DNA from: Pseudomonas fuscovaginae SE-1
GTDB lineage: Bacteria > Pseudomonadota > Gammaproteobacteria > Pseudomonadales > Pseudomonadaceae
DNA: 64,000 bases
NCBI RefSeq assembly: GCF_000364705.1
Contig: NZ_AQOH01000144.1
Span: 62,001 to 126,000 of the forward strand
Direction: 5' to 3'
Positions 7,888 through 15,811 of this stretch are shown here, piece by piece (position 1 is the stretch's first letter; each line of letters begins with the position of its first letter). The translations under genes and the position numbers were made by a program. The notes under the pieces are model-generated. The model saw only the letters and a program-made list of their open reading frames with translations. It was not told the origin of the DNA and made no database searches.

Positions 7888-8323
7888 TGAACTCGGCCAG
7901 CCAGGGCTCGGCATCGGTCTCCGGGGTGACGGTTTCGCTGGAGTCCAGGCGCAGCATCGGCTGAAGCTCACGCAGCCCCAGCTCGGCGAACAGTTCGCGC
8001 AACTGCTCGCCACCTCCGCAGAAGGTGTCACCGTAGCTCGAATCGCCCAGACCGATCACCGCCCCCGGCAAACCGCGCCAGGCCGCCGGCAGTTGGTCGC
8101 GAATGGCAGAGTAGAGTGGCTGGATGTTATCCGGCAGTTCACCCATGCCGGTGGTGGAAGTCACCGCCAGGAACGCCTCGGGGGCGAACGCCTGGATATC
8201 GGCCAGGCTGGCACGCGGGTCATGCAAGGTTTCGAAACCGGCCTTGTCGAGAATCCGCTTGGCATGACGGGCAACTTCTTCGGCGGTGCCGTAGACCGAG
8301 CCGGAAAGAATGGCGACTTTCAT
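7868..8323 (-). CDS. Flavodoxin-like FMN protein (MioC type)
   Basis: The 151-residue protein has an N-terminal FMN phosphate loop (SGSVYGTAEEVA), a TSTTGMGELP loop and GLGDSSYGDTFCGGG, the flavodoxin-like pattern of MioC-type short flavodoxins. ATG 8323 is preferred over a GTG three codons upstream because AGGG lies 8 nt before it. It probably carries electrons for a cytosolic reductase; the partner is unknown. It is separated from the LOV gene by a 155-bp divergent region. Confidence 0.87.
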   Translation of the reverse strand: MKVAILSGSVYGTAEEVARHAKRILDKAGFETLHDPRASLADIQAFAPEAFLAVTSTTGMGELPDNIQPLYSAIRDQLPAAWRGLPGAVIGLGDSSYGDTFCGGGEQLRELFAELGLRELQPMLRLDSSETVTPETDAEPWLAEFISVLKG

Positions 8324-8413
8324 CAATCTCACCCTGGGGCAGTGTAAAAACCGGGGATCTTATCAGATGAGAAATATTCCCACTGAAATTCTATCCACAG
8401 CCCCTGCCCGGCA

Positions 8414-8441
8414 TTGACCGCACGGGCCATTCTCTTACACT
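8414..8441 (+). promoter_or_regulatory. Sigma-70-like promoter of the LOV gene
   Basis: TTGACC (8414-8419), 16 bp, TACACT (8436-8441). It lies 37 bp upstream of the LOV start codon, which has no obvious Shine-Dalgarno sequence. Confidence 0.55.
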
Positions 8442-8478
8442 GGAACGGCGTGCCAATGGACTGCGGACTCTCTCAATA

Positions 8479-8943
8479 ATGATCAATTCGAAATTGCTGC
8501 AACTCGTCATCGATGCCTCCAACGAAGGTATCGTCGTCGCGGAGCAGGAAGGCGAAGACAACATCCTGATCTACGCCAACCCGGCCTTCGAGCGCCTCAC
8601 CGGCTACAGCAAGGACGAAATTCTCTACCAGGACTGTCGTTTCCTGCAGTCAGGCGACCGCGACCAGCCGGCCCTGGAACTGATTCGCGAAGCGTTGCGG
8701 ACACGCAAGCCGTGCCGCCATATCATCCGCAACTACCGCAAGGACGGAACGCATTTCTGGAACGAACTGTCGATTTCGCCGGTGTTCAACGAAAGCGACC
8801 AACTGACCTACTTCGTCGGAGTCCAGAAGGATGTCACGGCCCAGGTCAAGGCTCAGCAACGGGTCGTCCAGCTGGAAGCGCAACTGGCCGAGGTCAAGGC
8901 CGAACTCGACGCCCTCCGGGCGACCGGTGGCGTCAATCAATGA
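8479..8943 (+). CDS. Short LOV-domain blue-light photoreceptor (PpSB1-LOV/PplA type)
   Basis: The 154-residue protein is a single PAS/LOV core (about residues 10-117) with a C-terminal helix rich in Q, E and K (about 120-145), probably a dimerisation coiled coil. The flavin-adduct motif is present as QDCRFLQSGDRDQ with Cys53; Asp replaces the Asn usual before the Cys, as I recall for the Pseudomonas short LOV proteins. The flavin-contact segments NPAFERLTGYS, NYRKDG and FWNELSISPV are intact. No kinase or other output domain is attached, so it must signal through a partner. The MerR regulator two genes away is the obvious candidate: in P. putida a short LOV protein (PplA) works with the LitR-type repressor PplR1. 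Confidence 0.9.
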   Translation: MINSKLLQLVIDASNEGIVVAEQEGEDNILIYANPAFERLTGYSKDEILYQDCRFLQSGDRDQPALELIREALRTRKPCRHIIRNYRKDGTHFWNELSISPVFNESDQLTYFVGVQKDVTAQVKAQQRVVQLEAQLAEVKAELDALRATGGVNQ

Positions 8944-9010
8944 TGCAATCCGTTGCCCCATCCGGCGTTCCCTGCCGCCACCAGCCGTTTTGGTTCTTGC
9001 GAGCTCGATC

Positions 9011-9616
9011 ATGCCCCGCACTGCCCTTCTGACTCAGGACGAGTTGGACTTCATCCAGGACATGCAACACAACCCGCAACTCAACAAGCACGACAACTCG
9101 TCGAGCCTGCTGGTCAATGGCGTATCGCAGATCCGCGATCTGCTCACGCGGCTGGCGGCTCACGAGCAGGTCACCCTCCAGGCCAACTTCGAAAACCTGA
9201 AGATGAGCTTTCCGCTGCATCTGGTCGAGGACGAGTTCCATGCCCAGCATCTGCGCCTGGGCGTGCCGAGCATCTTCGAGGATGGCCCGAGGGTTCGCCC
9301 CTGGCGCCTGACCCTGGACAGCCCGGTGTACCTGGAGAACGTCCGCGGCCGGGCCGGAGCGCTGGCGGTCCGCGAAATTTCGTTCACGGGGGCGTTGCTG
9401 GAACTGCGCGGCGGCCTCAGGCCGCCCCGGCAGTTCAACCAGTGGTTCAGCCCATCAGGCCATGAGCGTATCGCCCTGCAGGGACGTTTCGAGCGCGAAA
9501 CCGCACAGGGCCTGTATGCCTACCGGCTCAAGCAGAGCAACCCCGACGAAATCCAGCGGCTGCGCCAGTACATCCTGCAGCAGCATCGCCTGGCGCACCC
9601 GGAGTTTCACGCCTGA
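9011..9616 (+). CDS. PilZ-like domain protein
   Basis: The 201-residue protein has an N-terminal helical part (about 1-90) and a C-terminal beta-rich part. The latter contains RVRPWRL followed by REISFTGALLEL, resembling the PilZ pattern RxxxR...(D/N)xSxxG with Glu in place of Asp/Asn. It ends in an amphipathic helix (IQRLRQYILQQHRL). Cyclic-di-GMP binding is plausible but uncertain because the motif is degenerate. It lies 67 bp downstream of the LOV gene on the same strand, probably as one unit, and ends 18 bp from the convergent MerR gene. Confidence 0.65.
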   Translation: MPRTALLTQDELDFIQDMQHNPQLNKHDNSSSLLVNGVSQIRDLLTRLAAHEQVTLQANFENLKMSFPLHLVEDEFHAQHLRLGVPSIFEDGPRVRPWRLTLDSPVYLENVRGRAGALAVREISFTGALLELRGGLRPPRQFNQWFSPSGHERIALQGRFERETAQGLYAYRLKQSNPDEIQRLRQYILQQHRLAHPEFHA

Positions 9617-9634
9617 AGGCCTGAACAGGGATTA

Positions 9635-10594
9635 TCAGGTATCGAGCCTGCCGGCCAGCAACTGCTGCAGGCGCTGGCGCATCGACTGACCCTCATGCCC
9701 CAGGCAACCGATGCTGGAACCTTCCAGGGCATCCTGCAGCAGGTCCGCCGCATCGCCGGCCAGCATGACCGGGCACTCCACCGCCAGCGCCAGGCGGTTC
9801 AGGCGCCGGGGCATGTCCGAGGCCGGCGAGCGATTGGAATACAACACCAGTGCCCGCGGCCGGGCCTTTTCACAGATCAATGGCAACTCATCGAAAGGTT
9901 GCCCGATCGCCAGCACGCTGATGGGCCATTCACCATTGCCGAGCAGCAGACCGGCCACCAGCAGCTCCAGCTCGCGGCAATCGCCAGGCAACGCGGCGAG
10001 CACGATCCGCTCGTCGGCGGCGCCCCTGACCGATTGCAGCCGCTGCAACACCCGCCCCCGCAGAAAGCTGTCGAAGAACAGCCATTCGCTGGTCTGGCCG
10101 TAGGCGTCGCGCTGGACGCGCAACTCCTGCCAGAGCGGCATCAGGATATTCTGAAAAACCACCGTCAACGGATAGCTGGAAAAGATCTGCCCGTACAAGC
10201 GCTCCAATGCCAGTTCGTCGAAGCGGCTGATGGCGCTGCCCAGTTGCAGTTGGCAGTTGTGCCAGTCCTCGAGCGGCAACGGCAACAGCCGGTCGGCATC
10301 GGGGCCCCGTACCGCCGCCTGTTTCGCCAGGAGCTTGCCCACCTTGCTGACGGCCACCCCGCGCTCGATCCAGCCGAGAATGCTGCGCACCGTCTCGATA
10401 TCGCTCATGGCATAAAGGCGATGCCCACTTTCGGTGCGTGTCGGCTGGATCAGGCCATAGCGTCGCTCCCAGGCACGCAGGGTCACCGGGTTGACGCCGG
10501 TCAGGCGCGAAACCTCGCGGATGGGAAACAGCTCTTCCTGCTTCAGCGCCGGCAATGGCAGCTCGATCGTTGCACGTTCGGTGATGACGGACAT
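9635..10594 (-). CDS. MerR-family regulator of the LitR/CarH type lacking cobalamin-ligand residues
   Basis: The 319-residue protein has an N-terminal MerR winged HTH (FPIREVSRLTGVNPVTLRAW at about 23-42, then SGHRLY). A helical bundle and a Rossmann-like C-terminal domain follow, as in CarH/LitR photoreceptors. The cobalamin sites are altered: the W...EH region reads WQELRVQRDAYGQTSEW, with Trp where His is expected, and the (D/E)xH ligand loop reads GDCREL without His. This fits the Pseudomonas class of LitR proteins that do not sense light through B12 and rely on a LOV partner. A palindrome lies just upstream of its start, suggesting autoregulation. Confidence 0.85.
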   Translation of the reverse strand: MSVITERATIELPLPALKQEELFPIREVSRLTGVNPVTLRAWERRYGLIQPTRTESGHRLYAMSDIETVRSILGWIERGVAVSKVGKLLAKQAAVRGPDADRLLPLPLEDWHNCQLQLGSAISRFDELALERLYGQIFSSYPLTVVFQNILMPLWQELRVQRDAYGQTSEWLFFDSFLRGRVLQRLQSVRGAADERIVLAALPGDCRELELLVAGLLLGNGEWPISVLAIGQPFDELPLICEKARPRALVLYSNRSPASDMPRRLNRLALAVECPVMLAGDAADLLQDALEGSSIGCLGHEGQSMRQRLQQLLAGRLDT

Positions 10595-10597
10595 TTC

Positions 10598-10617
10598 TTT
10601 TCACACCAATGTGTAAA
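10598..10617. promoter_or_regulatory. Putative MerR/LitR operator palindrome
   Basis: TTTTCACA, CCAA, TGTGTAAA: 7 of 8 positions in the arms are complementary. It lies 4 bp upstream of the regulator's start codon, downstream of any possible promoter for it, as expected for autorepression. The divergent pterin/monooxygenase genes begin 190 bp away. No experimental link is available in the sequence. Confidence 0.5.
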
Positions 10618-10806
10618 ATTTTCCGGATATTCTAGCTCATACCCCCCCACATTCTTCAAACATGAAACAATACGTTTAGTACATCTCGTGCTTTTCCCGA
10701 AACAGGGAATGATTCTTGCGGTGCTTCCAGATGCAGCCCACCACCCCGGCGCTGCGTTTCGCAGTCGTCCTACCCGGACAGCCTGCCCGACTTGTGGAGA
10801 TACATG

Positions 10807-11376
10807 ATGTCTACCTCACCCGTCACCATGATGGTGGCCCGTCGTGTCGCCGACGGCCGTTATCAGGACATGCTCGCCTGGCTGCAGGAAGGCGAGCAAC
10901 TGGCTACCGACTTCCCCGGCTACCTGGGTTCCGGTGTGCTCGCACCGCCTCCCGGCGATAACGAATTCCAGATGATCTTCCGCTTCAGCGACGCCGATAC
11001 CCTGCACGCCTGGGAACACTCCGCCTCGCGCAAGGCCTGGCTGGAACGCGGCGGCGACCTGTTCGCCCGGCCCTCCGAGCATCGCGTCAGCGGCCTGGAA
11101 GGCTGGTTCGGCCACACCGACCAGCGCCCGCCCCGCTGGAAGCAGAGCGTGGCGATCTGGCTGGCGTTCTTTCCGGTATCACTGCTGTTCAATTTCGTAC
11201 TGGGGCCCGTGCTGGCCGAACTGGAGCTGGTGCCGCGGATTTTCGTCAGCACCCTGATGCTGACGCCGCTGATGGTGTACTGCTTCATTCCATTGTCGAC
11301 CCGCCTGCTGGCAGGCTGGCTGCACGGCACCACGCCACGTCCGCTGCCGGGCTCCGCGCCAACCCGCGGCCGCTGA
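10807..11376 (+). CDS. Antibiotic-biosynthesis-monooxygenase-domain protein with C-terminal membrane segments
   Basis: The 189-residue product starts with a ferredoxin-like ABM domain (about 1-100: TMMVARRVADGRYQDMLAWL, ending in GLEGWFGH). Two hydrophobic helices follow (IWLAFFPVSLLFNFVLGPVL and FVSTLMLTPLMVYCFIPLS). ATG 10807 has GGAG 7 nt upstream; the ATG one codon earlier is too close. It is the first gene transcribed divergently from the LitR-type regulator and heads the folM-folE-folX direction, so it is a likely target of that regulator. Its substrate is unknown. Confidence 0.75.
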   Translation: MSTSPVTMMVARRVADGRYQDMLAWLQEGEQLATDFPGYLGSGVLAPPPGDNEFQMIFRFSDADTLHAWEHSASRKAWLERGGDLFARPSEHRVSGLEGWFGHTDQRPPRWKQSVAIWLAFFPVSLLFNFVLGPVLAELELVPRIFVSTLMLTPLMVYCFIPLSTRLLAGWLHGTTPRPLPGSAPTRGR

Positions 11377-11468
11377 GGCTGGCGCGGGCTCGCGGCATGG
11401 TTGTCGAAGGCGTGTGGCTGGTATAGTTTGACGCCAGACATCCCCTCACAGCCTGCCGCGAGCCCTCG

Positions 11469-12179
11469 ATGCCATCGTCCACCGCCCCGATCCTGATCAC
11501 TGGCGCCAGCCAGCGCGTCGGCCTGCATTGCGCAGAGCGGCTGTTGGCCGACGGCTGCCCGGTGATCGTCAGCTACCGCAGCGAACGCCCCGGCCTGCAG
11601 AGCCTGCGGCAACAGGGCGCGATCACGCTGTTCGCCGATTTTTCCAGCGAGGCCGGCATCCTCGCCTTCATCGACAACCTCAGGCAGCACGCCGACAGCC
11701 TGCGGGCGATCGTCCACAACGCCTCGGCTTGGCTGGCCGAAATCCCGGGAGACGAAAGCGAAGCCTTCACCCGGATGTTCGGCATCCACATGCTGGCGCC
11801 CTACCTGATCAATCTGCATTGCGCCGAACTGCTGCACCGCTCGCCACAGGCCGACATCGTGCACATCAGCGACGACGTGACGCGCAAGGGCAGCAGCAAG
11901 CACATTGCCTACTGCGCCAGCAAGGCCGGGCTGGACAGCCTGACGCTGTCCTTCGCAGCCAAGTACGCGCCACGAATCAAGGTCAACGGTATCGCCCCCG
12001 CCCTGCTGATGTTCAACCCCGACGACGACGCGGCGTACCGCGCCAAAACCCTGGCCAAGTCGGCCATGGGCATCGAGCCCGGCGCCGAGGTGGTCTACCA
12101 GAGCCTGCGCTATCTGCTGGACAATCCCTATGTCACCGGCACAACCTTGACCGTCAACGGCGGCCGGCATCTCAAATAG
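11469..12179 (+). CDS. folM: Dihydromonapterin reductase FolM
   Basis: The 236-residue SDR has TGASQRVG (11-18), NAS (84-86) and Tyr148/Lys152 (AYCASKAG). The arginine in the dinucleotide loop is typical of pteridine reductases/FolM. FolM reduces dihydromonapterin to tetrahydromonapterin with NADPH. In Pseudomonas the product serves as cofactor for phenylalanine hydroxylase. It is followed by folE (23 bp) and folX, the two other enzymes of that branch, which strongly supports the assignment. A weak TATAGT box lies about 42 bp upstream. Confidence 0.9.
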   Translation: MPSSTAPILITGASQRVGLHCAERLLADGCPVIVSYRSERPGLQSLRQQGAITLFADFSSEAGILAFIDNLRQHADSLRAIVHNASAWLAEIPGDESEAFTRMFGIHMLAPYLINLHCAELLHRSPQADIVHISDDVTRKGSSKHIAYCASKAGLDSLTLSFAAKYAPRIKVNGIAPALLMFNPDDDAAYRAKTLAKSAMGIEPGAEVVYQSLRYLLDNPYVTGTTLTVNGGRHLK

Positions 12180-12202
12180 CCGCACCGCGAGGAAACCACG
12201 CA

Positions 12203-12763
12203 ATGAGCGCATCACTGCCCGAGCATTACCGCCAGATCCTCCTCGGCCTGGGTGAAGACCCTGATCGCGAGGGGCTGCTGGATACCCCGAAACGGGCGGC
12301 CAAGGCCATGCAGTACCTGTGTCACGGCTATGCCGAAACCCTCGATGACGTGGTCAACGGGGCCCTGTTCGCCTCGGACAACGACGAGATGGTGATCGTC
12401 AAGGACATCGAGTTGTACTCGTTGTGCGAACATCACCTGTTGCCTTTCATCGGCAAGGCCCACGTCGCCTACATACCGACCGGCAAGGTGCTGGGCCTGT
12501 CGAAGATCGCCCGGATCGTCGACATGTTCGCCCGGCGCCTGCAGATCCAGGAGAACCTCACCCGGGAAATCGCCGAGGCGATCCGGCAGGTGACCAGCGC
12601 CGCCGGGGTCGCGGTGGTGATCGAAGCGCAGCACATGTGCATGATGATGCGCGGCGTGGAAAAACAGAATTCGACCATGAACACCTCGGTGATGCTCGGC
12701 GCCTTCCGCGACTCGAACACCACCCGCATGGAGTTCCTGCAACTGATCGGACGGAGCAAGTAA
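12203..12763 (+). CDS. folE: GTP cyclohydrolase I
   Basis: The 186-residue enzyme converts GTP to 7,8-dihydroneopterin triphosphate. Zinc ligands are Cys75 and His78 ([10 protein letters not shown]) and Cys146 ([11 protein letters not shown]); the catalytic His-rich region and the C-terminal SVMLGAFRD are intact. It is slightly shorter at the N-terminus than the E. coli enzyme, as in other Pseudomonas paralogues. The stop codon abuts the folX start (TAAATG). Because it is embedded with folM and folX behind a light-type regulator, it is likely a specialised copy feeding monapterin synthesis. A second folE elsewhere is expected. Confidence 0.95.
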   Translation: MSASLPEHYRQILLGLGEDPDREGLLDTPKRAAKAMQYLCHGYAETLDDVVNGALFASDNDEMVIVKDIELYSLCEHHLLPFIGKAHVAYIPTGKVLGLSKIARIVDMFARRLQIQENLTREIAEAIRQVTSAAGVAVVIEAQHMCMMMRGVEKQNSTMNTSVMLGAFRDSNTTRMEFLQLIGRSK

Positions 12764-13135
12764 ATGCCACAACTTCAACCGGGAATGGCCCGGATCCGGG
12801 TCAAGGACCTGCGCCTGCGCACCTTCATCGGGATCAACGAGGAGGAGATCCTCAACAAGCAGGATGTGCTGATCAACCTGACCATCCTATACGCCGCCCA
12901 AGAGGCGGTGCGGGACAACGATATCGATCATGCGCTGAATTACCGCACCATCACCAAGGCGATCATCCAGCACGTGGAGGGCAACCGCTTTGCCCTGCTC
13001 GAACGCATGACCCAGGAACTGCTGGACCTGGTGATGAACAACGCGGCGGTGCAGTACGCCGAGGTCGAGGTCGACAAGCCGCATGCCCTGCGCTTTGCCG
13101 AGTCGGTGTCGATCACCCTCGCGGCCAACCGCTGA
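12764..13135 (+). CDS. folX: Dihydroneopterin triphosphate 2'-epimerase FolX
   Basis: The 123-residue protein belongs to the FolB/FolX family ([41 protein letters not shown]). FolX makes dihydromonapterin triphosphate from the FolE product. The directly abutting folE and nearby folM favour FolX over dihydroneopterin aldolase FolB. The start ATG overlaps nothing but follows the folE TAA immediately, indicating translational coupling. Confidence 0.9.
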   Translation: MPQLQPGMARIRVKDLRLRTFIGINEEEILNKQDVLINLTILYAAQEAVRDNDIDHALNYRTITKAIIQHVEGNRFALLERMTQELLDLVMNNAAVQYAEVEVDKPHALRFAESVSITLAANR

Positions 13136-13146
13136 AGCCTTGAGTC

Positions 13147-13173
13147 GCCTGGCGTTCAGCGCGCCAGGCTCTT
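13147..13173 (+). terminator. Possible intrinsic terminator after folX
   Basis: GCCTGGCG (13147-13154), a 7-nt loop, CGCCAGGC (13162-13169), then TCTT. The stem is strong but the T-run is short. Confidence 0.45.
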
Positions 13174-13212
13174 ATCATCGTGCCCTACATTCCCCCAAGC
13201 ACAGAGCCCATC

Positions 13213-13509
13213 ATGACCGAGCAAGAACGCCTCGAACTCGAAGCCGCCGCCTTCCGCCGGCTGGTCGCCCACCTGGACAACCGCAAGGACGTGCAAAACA
13301 TCGACCTGATGAACCTCGCCGGGTTCTGCCGCAACTGCCTGTCCAAGTGGTACAAGGCCGAAGCCGACGAGCGCCGGATCGAACTGAGCCTCGACCAGGC
13401 CCGTGAAGTGGTCTACGGCATGCCTTACGCCGAGTGGAAAGCCCAATACCAGAAAGAGGCCAGTGCCGAACAACAGGCGGCATTCGTCAAAGCAAAACCC
13501 CATGATTAG
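13213..13509 (+). CDS. DUF1244 family protein
   Basis: The 98-residue acidic-helical protein contains the DUF1244 hallmark FCRNCLSKWY (about 37-46) and GMPYAEWKAQYQ. The family is small, conserved in Proteobacteria and of unknown function. The preferred start is ATG 13213 (MTEQERLELE), which fits the family length; an upstream ATG at 13180 would add 11 unlikely residues. In P. aeruginosa a similarly small gene also follows folX (PA3440 region, from memory). Confidence 0.8.
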   Translation: MTEQERLELEAAAFRRLVAHLDNRKDVQNIDLMNLAGFCRNCLSKWYKAEADERRIELSLDQAREVVYGMPYAEWKAQYQKEASAEQQAAFVKAKPHD

Positions 13510-13540
13510 GCGTTTGCCAAGTCTCAGTCACAGACCCGCT

Positions 13541-14095
13541 CTAGCCCTGTTCCGCCAGGCGCGCAATGAGCGGTTCAACTGCAGGGCGCTTGTTGCTCCA
13601 TTCTTCTTTCGTGATGCCCAGCAGTATGACGTCAATTCTATTTCCGTCTTTTAGAATGTTCTTGCGCCGAACGCCCTCAAGTTCAAAGCCAAACTTCTGG
13701 TGCATCTTTATGACTGAAGGATTTGTTTCCAGAACCTCGCAGTTCAATTTCTCAAGCCCGGCCTCATTGAAAGCGTAGTCAAGCATCCAGAACTCCACGA
13801 TGCTCCCCAAGCCTTTTCCCTGAAGCGCTGTGTCCAGATAAAACGCCCAGTCAGCCGTTTTCTGGGCGGTATTGATGGCATTCAGTGAAACGACCCCAAG
13901 GACCTGCCCATCCCTGATGACAACGAAGACCCTCTGGCGATCGTTGCCCCGCAAGGAGTCCAGCCAGCCCAAGTGCTCTTCTTCGGTAATTTCATGGGAG
14001 GTGTACATGTACTTTCGGACATCGTTCTGGTTTCGGAGCGTGCGCACATGAGCTTGAATGGCGGGGCTGGCGTCGACTAATGCTACAAATTGCAT
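13541..14095 (-). CDS. GNAT N-acetyltransferase, PseH-like (amino-sugar acetylation)
   Basis: The 184-residue GNAT protein has the acetyl-CoA loop QGKGLGS at about 92-98 and the pattern LNCEVLETNPSVIKMHQKFGF, typical of RimJ/PseH-type enzymes that acetylate nucleotide-linked 4-amino-6-deoxy sugars. It lies 58 bp downstream of the sugar aminotransferase and is last in a minus-strand set of four sugar-related genes. Acetylating the aminotransferase product is a reasonable inference. That is in tension with the formyltransferase encoded nearby, so the two may act on different sugars or be alternatives. Confidence 0.75.
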   Translation of the reverse strand: MQFVALVDASPAIQAHVRTLRNQNDVRKYMYTSHEITEEEHLGWLDSLRGNDRQRVFVVIRDGQVLGVVSLNAINTAQKTADWAFYLDTALQGKGLGSIVEFWMLDYAFNEAGLEKLNCEVLETNPSVIKMHQKFGFELEGVRRKNILKDGNRIDVILLGITKEEWSNKRPAVEPLIARLAEQG

Positions 14096-14153
14096 CCGAA
14101 TGCCCTTTTAGTGAAAGACTGCCTGAGCTTTGGGGGAACCTGGGGCTCACCCG

Positions 14154-15263
14154 CTATTTCAATTTGAACTCATTGAGCGCCATCACGATTGCCTCCTGTG
14201 CCCCGGCACTCAATGTCGGATAGATGGGCAATGACAGAATCCGCTCATGCAGGGCCAGAGCTTCCATGGCAGGGCTCAGCTTCAACGCCTTGTAAGGCGC
14301 CTGGGCAGGAATGGCCAGGGGGTAATGAATGCCAGTCTGTATGCCACGCTCCGCGAGATGCTCTTTCAAGGCATCGCGTTCGAGGCATTCGACCACGAAC
14401 AGGTGCCAGACGTGAGCCGCGCGTTCGGTTACGCCCGGCAGTTTGATCAAGGGATTGCTGACGGCGCTCAGATAGTGCTCGGCTATCTGCCGACGGCGTT
14501 CGGCATCGGCGTCCAGATGAGACAGCTTGACCGAGAGCATGGCCGCCTGGATCTCGTCCAGTCGACTGTTCACACCTGGATAGTCGTGCTGGTATTTGAC
14601 GCTGGAGCCATAGTTGCCCAGCGCCCTGACCAACTGCGCCAATGCTTCGTCTGACGTGACGACCGCACCGCCATCGCCCAATGCACCGAGGTTTTTCCCG
14701 GGATAAAAACTGAAAGCGGCGGCATGGCCCCACTGGCCGGCTTTGCGACCGTTCAACCGAGCGCCATGGGCTTGGGCACAATCCTCCAGCACCAACAGGT
14801 CATGGCGCTCGGCAAGTTCCATCAGTTGCGGCATGGGCGCCAATTGGCCGTAGAGATGAACGGGCAGCAGGACTCGCGTTGCAGGGCTGATCGCAGCCTC
14901 GACTGCAACACAATCGAGGTTGTGAGTGACGGGATCGACATCGACCAAAACGGGAGTCAGCCCCGTTTCCATGACCGCCGAGACTGTAGCGATGAACGTG
15001 TTGGCGGGAACGATCACTTCATCCCCGGCGCTGAGTCTGCCCTGCTGCTTCCAGGCGCGAAGCACCAATATCAGTGCATCCAGGCCATTTCCGGTGCCAA
15101 CGGCGAAGGGAACGCCGCAGTATTGGGCGAATGCGGTTTCGAATCGGGCCACTTCGCTGCCACCGATGTACCAACCCGAGTCGATAACTCGCGCGCAGGC
15201 AGTCTTCAGTTCATCGGCGTACTCGTGGTTGACGGACTTCAAGTCGAGAAACGGAATGTGCAT
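14154..15263 (-). CDS. DegT/DnrJ/EryC1 PLP-dependent sugar aminotransferase (FdtB/QdtB-like)
   Basis: The 369-residue enzyme has the PLP-lysine motif SFYPGKNLGALGDGG with Lys190, the upstream LEDCAQAHGA cofactor loop and GTGNGLDAL. These features mark the 3-aminotransferases that act on dTDP-3-keto-6-deoxyhexoses (FdtB/QdtB). Its ATG overlaps the stop of the ketoisomerase gene by one base (TGATG) with GAGG 7 nt upstream, so the two are translationally coupled. The predicted product is a dTDP-3-amino-3,6-dideoxyhexose. The galacto or gluco configuration depends on the isomerase and cannot be read by eye. Confidence 0.88.
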   Translation of the reverse strand: MHIPFLDLKSVNHEYADELKTACARVIDSGWYIGGSEVARFETAFAQYCGVPFAVGTGNGLDALILVLRAWKQQGRLSAGDEVIVPANTFIATVSAVMETGLTPVLVDVDPVTHNLDCVAVEAAISPATRVLLPVHLYGQLAPMPQLMELAERHDLLVLEDCAQAHGARLNGRKAGQWGHAAAFSFYPGKNLGALGDGGAVVTSDEALAQLVRALGNYGSSVKYQHDYPGVNSRLDEIQAAMLSVKLSHLDADAERRRQIAEHYLSAVSNPLIKLPGVTERAAHVWHLFVVECLERDALKEHLAERGIQTGIHYPLAIPAQAPYKALKLSPAMEALALHERILSLPIYPTLSAGAQEAIVMALNEFKLK

Positions 15264-15709
15264 CAACACGCCTCATTTTGCGGGGAAGGGCTCAATACCG
15301 GAGGCAGGTCAAGACTCTCGACCATCTGCAGAAAAACTTCGTAGTTCCTGACGTAATCAGACTCATCGTACAGATTGTCGGCCAGCACCATTAATACGCA
15401 ATCTGCAGAAAAATCGTACATTTCTCGCCAGATGAACGACTCGATCAGCAGTCCCTGATGAGGATGATCCAACCGTATATCAATTTTTTCCTTGCCGTCG
15501 TCCAGCAGGAAGCGGCAGGAACCACGCACGGCAACCGCGACCTGCTTAAGGGACTTGTGAGCATGAAATCCGCGACGGACCCCTGCTCCCGTATCGAACA
15601 TATAGTAGACACGCTTGACCGCGAAGGGGATGTTCCTGCCTTCCTCAAGCGCAATCAGCGAACCGCGCTCATCGCCGTGGGCCTGCAACTGCAGGAGCTG
15701 GATTTTCAT
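15263..15709 (-). CDS. WxcM-like/FdtA-type dTDP-4-keto-6-deoxyhexose 3,4-ketoisomerase
   Basis: The 148-residue cupin has DERGSLIALEEGRNIPFAVK, YYMFDT and the catalytic-histidine motif RRGFHAHK (about 45-52), followed by IWREMYDFSADCVLMVLA. This is the pattern of FdtA/QdtA/TylQ-type 3,4-ketoisomerases. It supplies the 3-keto sugar used by the next enzyme, to which it is translationally coupled. It needs dTDP-4-keto-6-deoxyglucose from RmlA/RmlB, neither of which is in this window. Confidence 0.87.
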   Translation of the reverse strand: MKIQLLQLQAHGDERGSLIALEEGRNIPFAVKRVYYMFDTGAGVRRGFHAHKSLKQVAVAVRGSCRFLLDDGKEKIDIRLDHPHQGLLIESFIWREMYDFSADCVLMVLADNLYDESDYVRNYEVFLQMVESLDLPPVLSPSPQNEAC

Positions 15710-15811
15710 AAGGGTTTGCTCACGAACTCGCGCATTTTCTAGCAGCCTGTCGATAACATGATGAGTTACAAAGCATAGTCGGCGGAAGCCTGCCCCACCG
15801 CCGCGCCGACC

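Noticed and set aside
11401..11427. TTGTCG...TATAGT as a folM promoter
   Set aside because: The spacing is only 15 bp, and folM could be read from the upstream ABM gene; kept only as a remark under folM.
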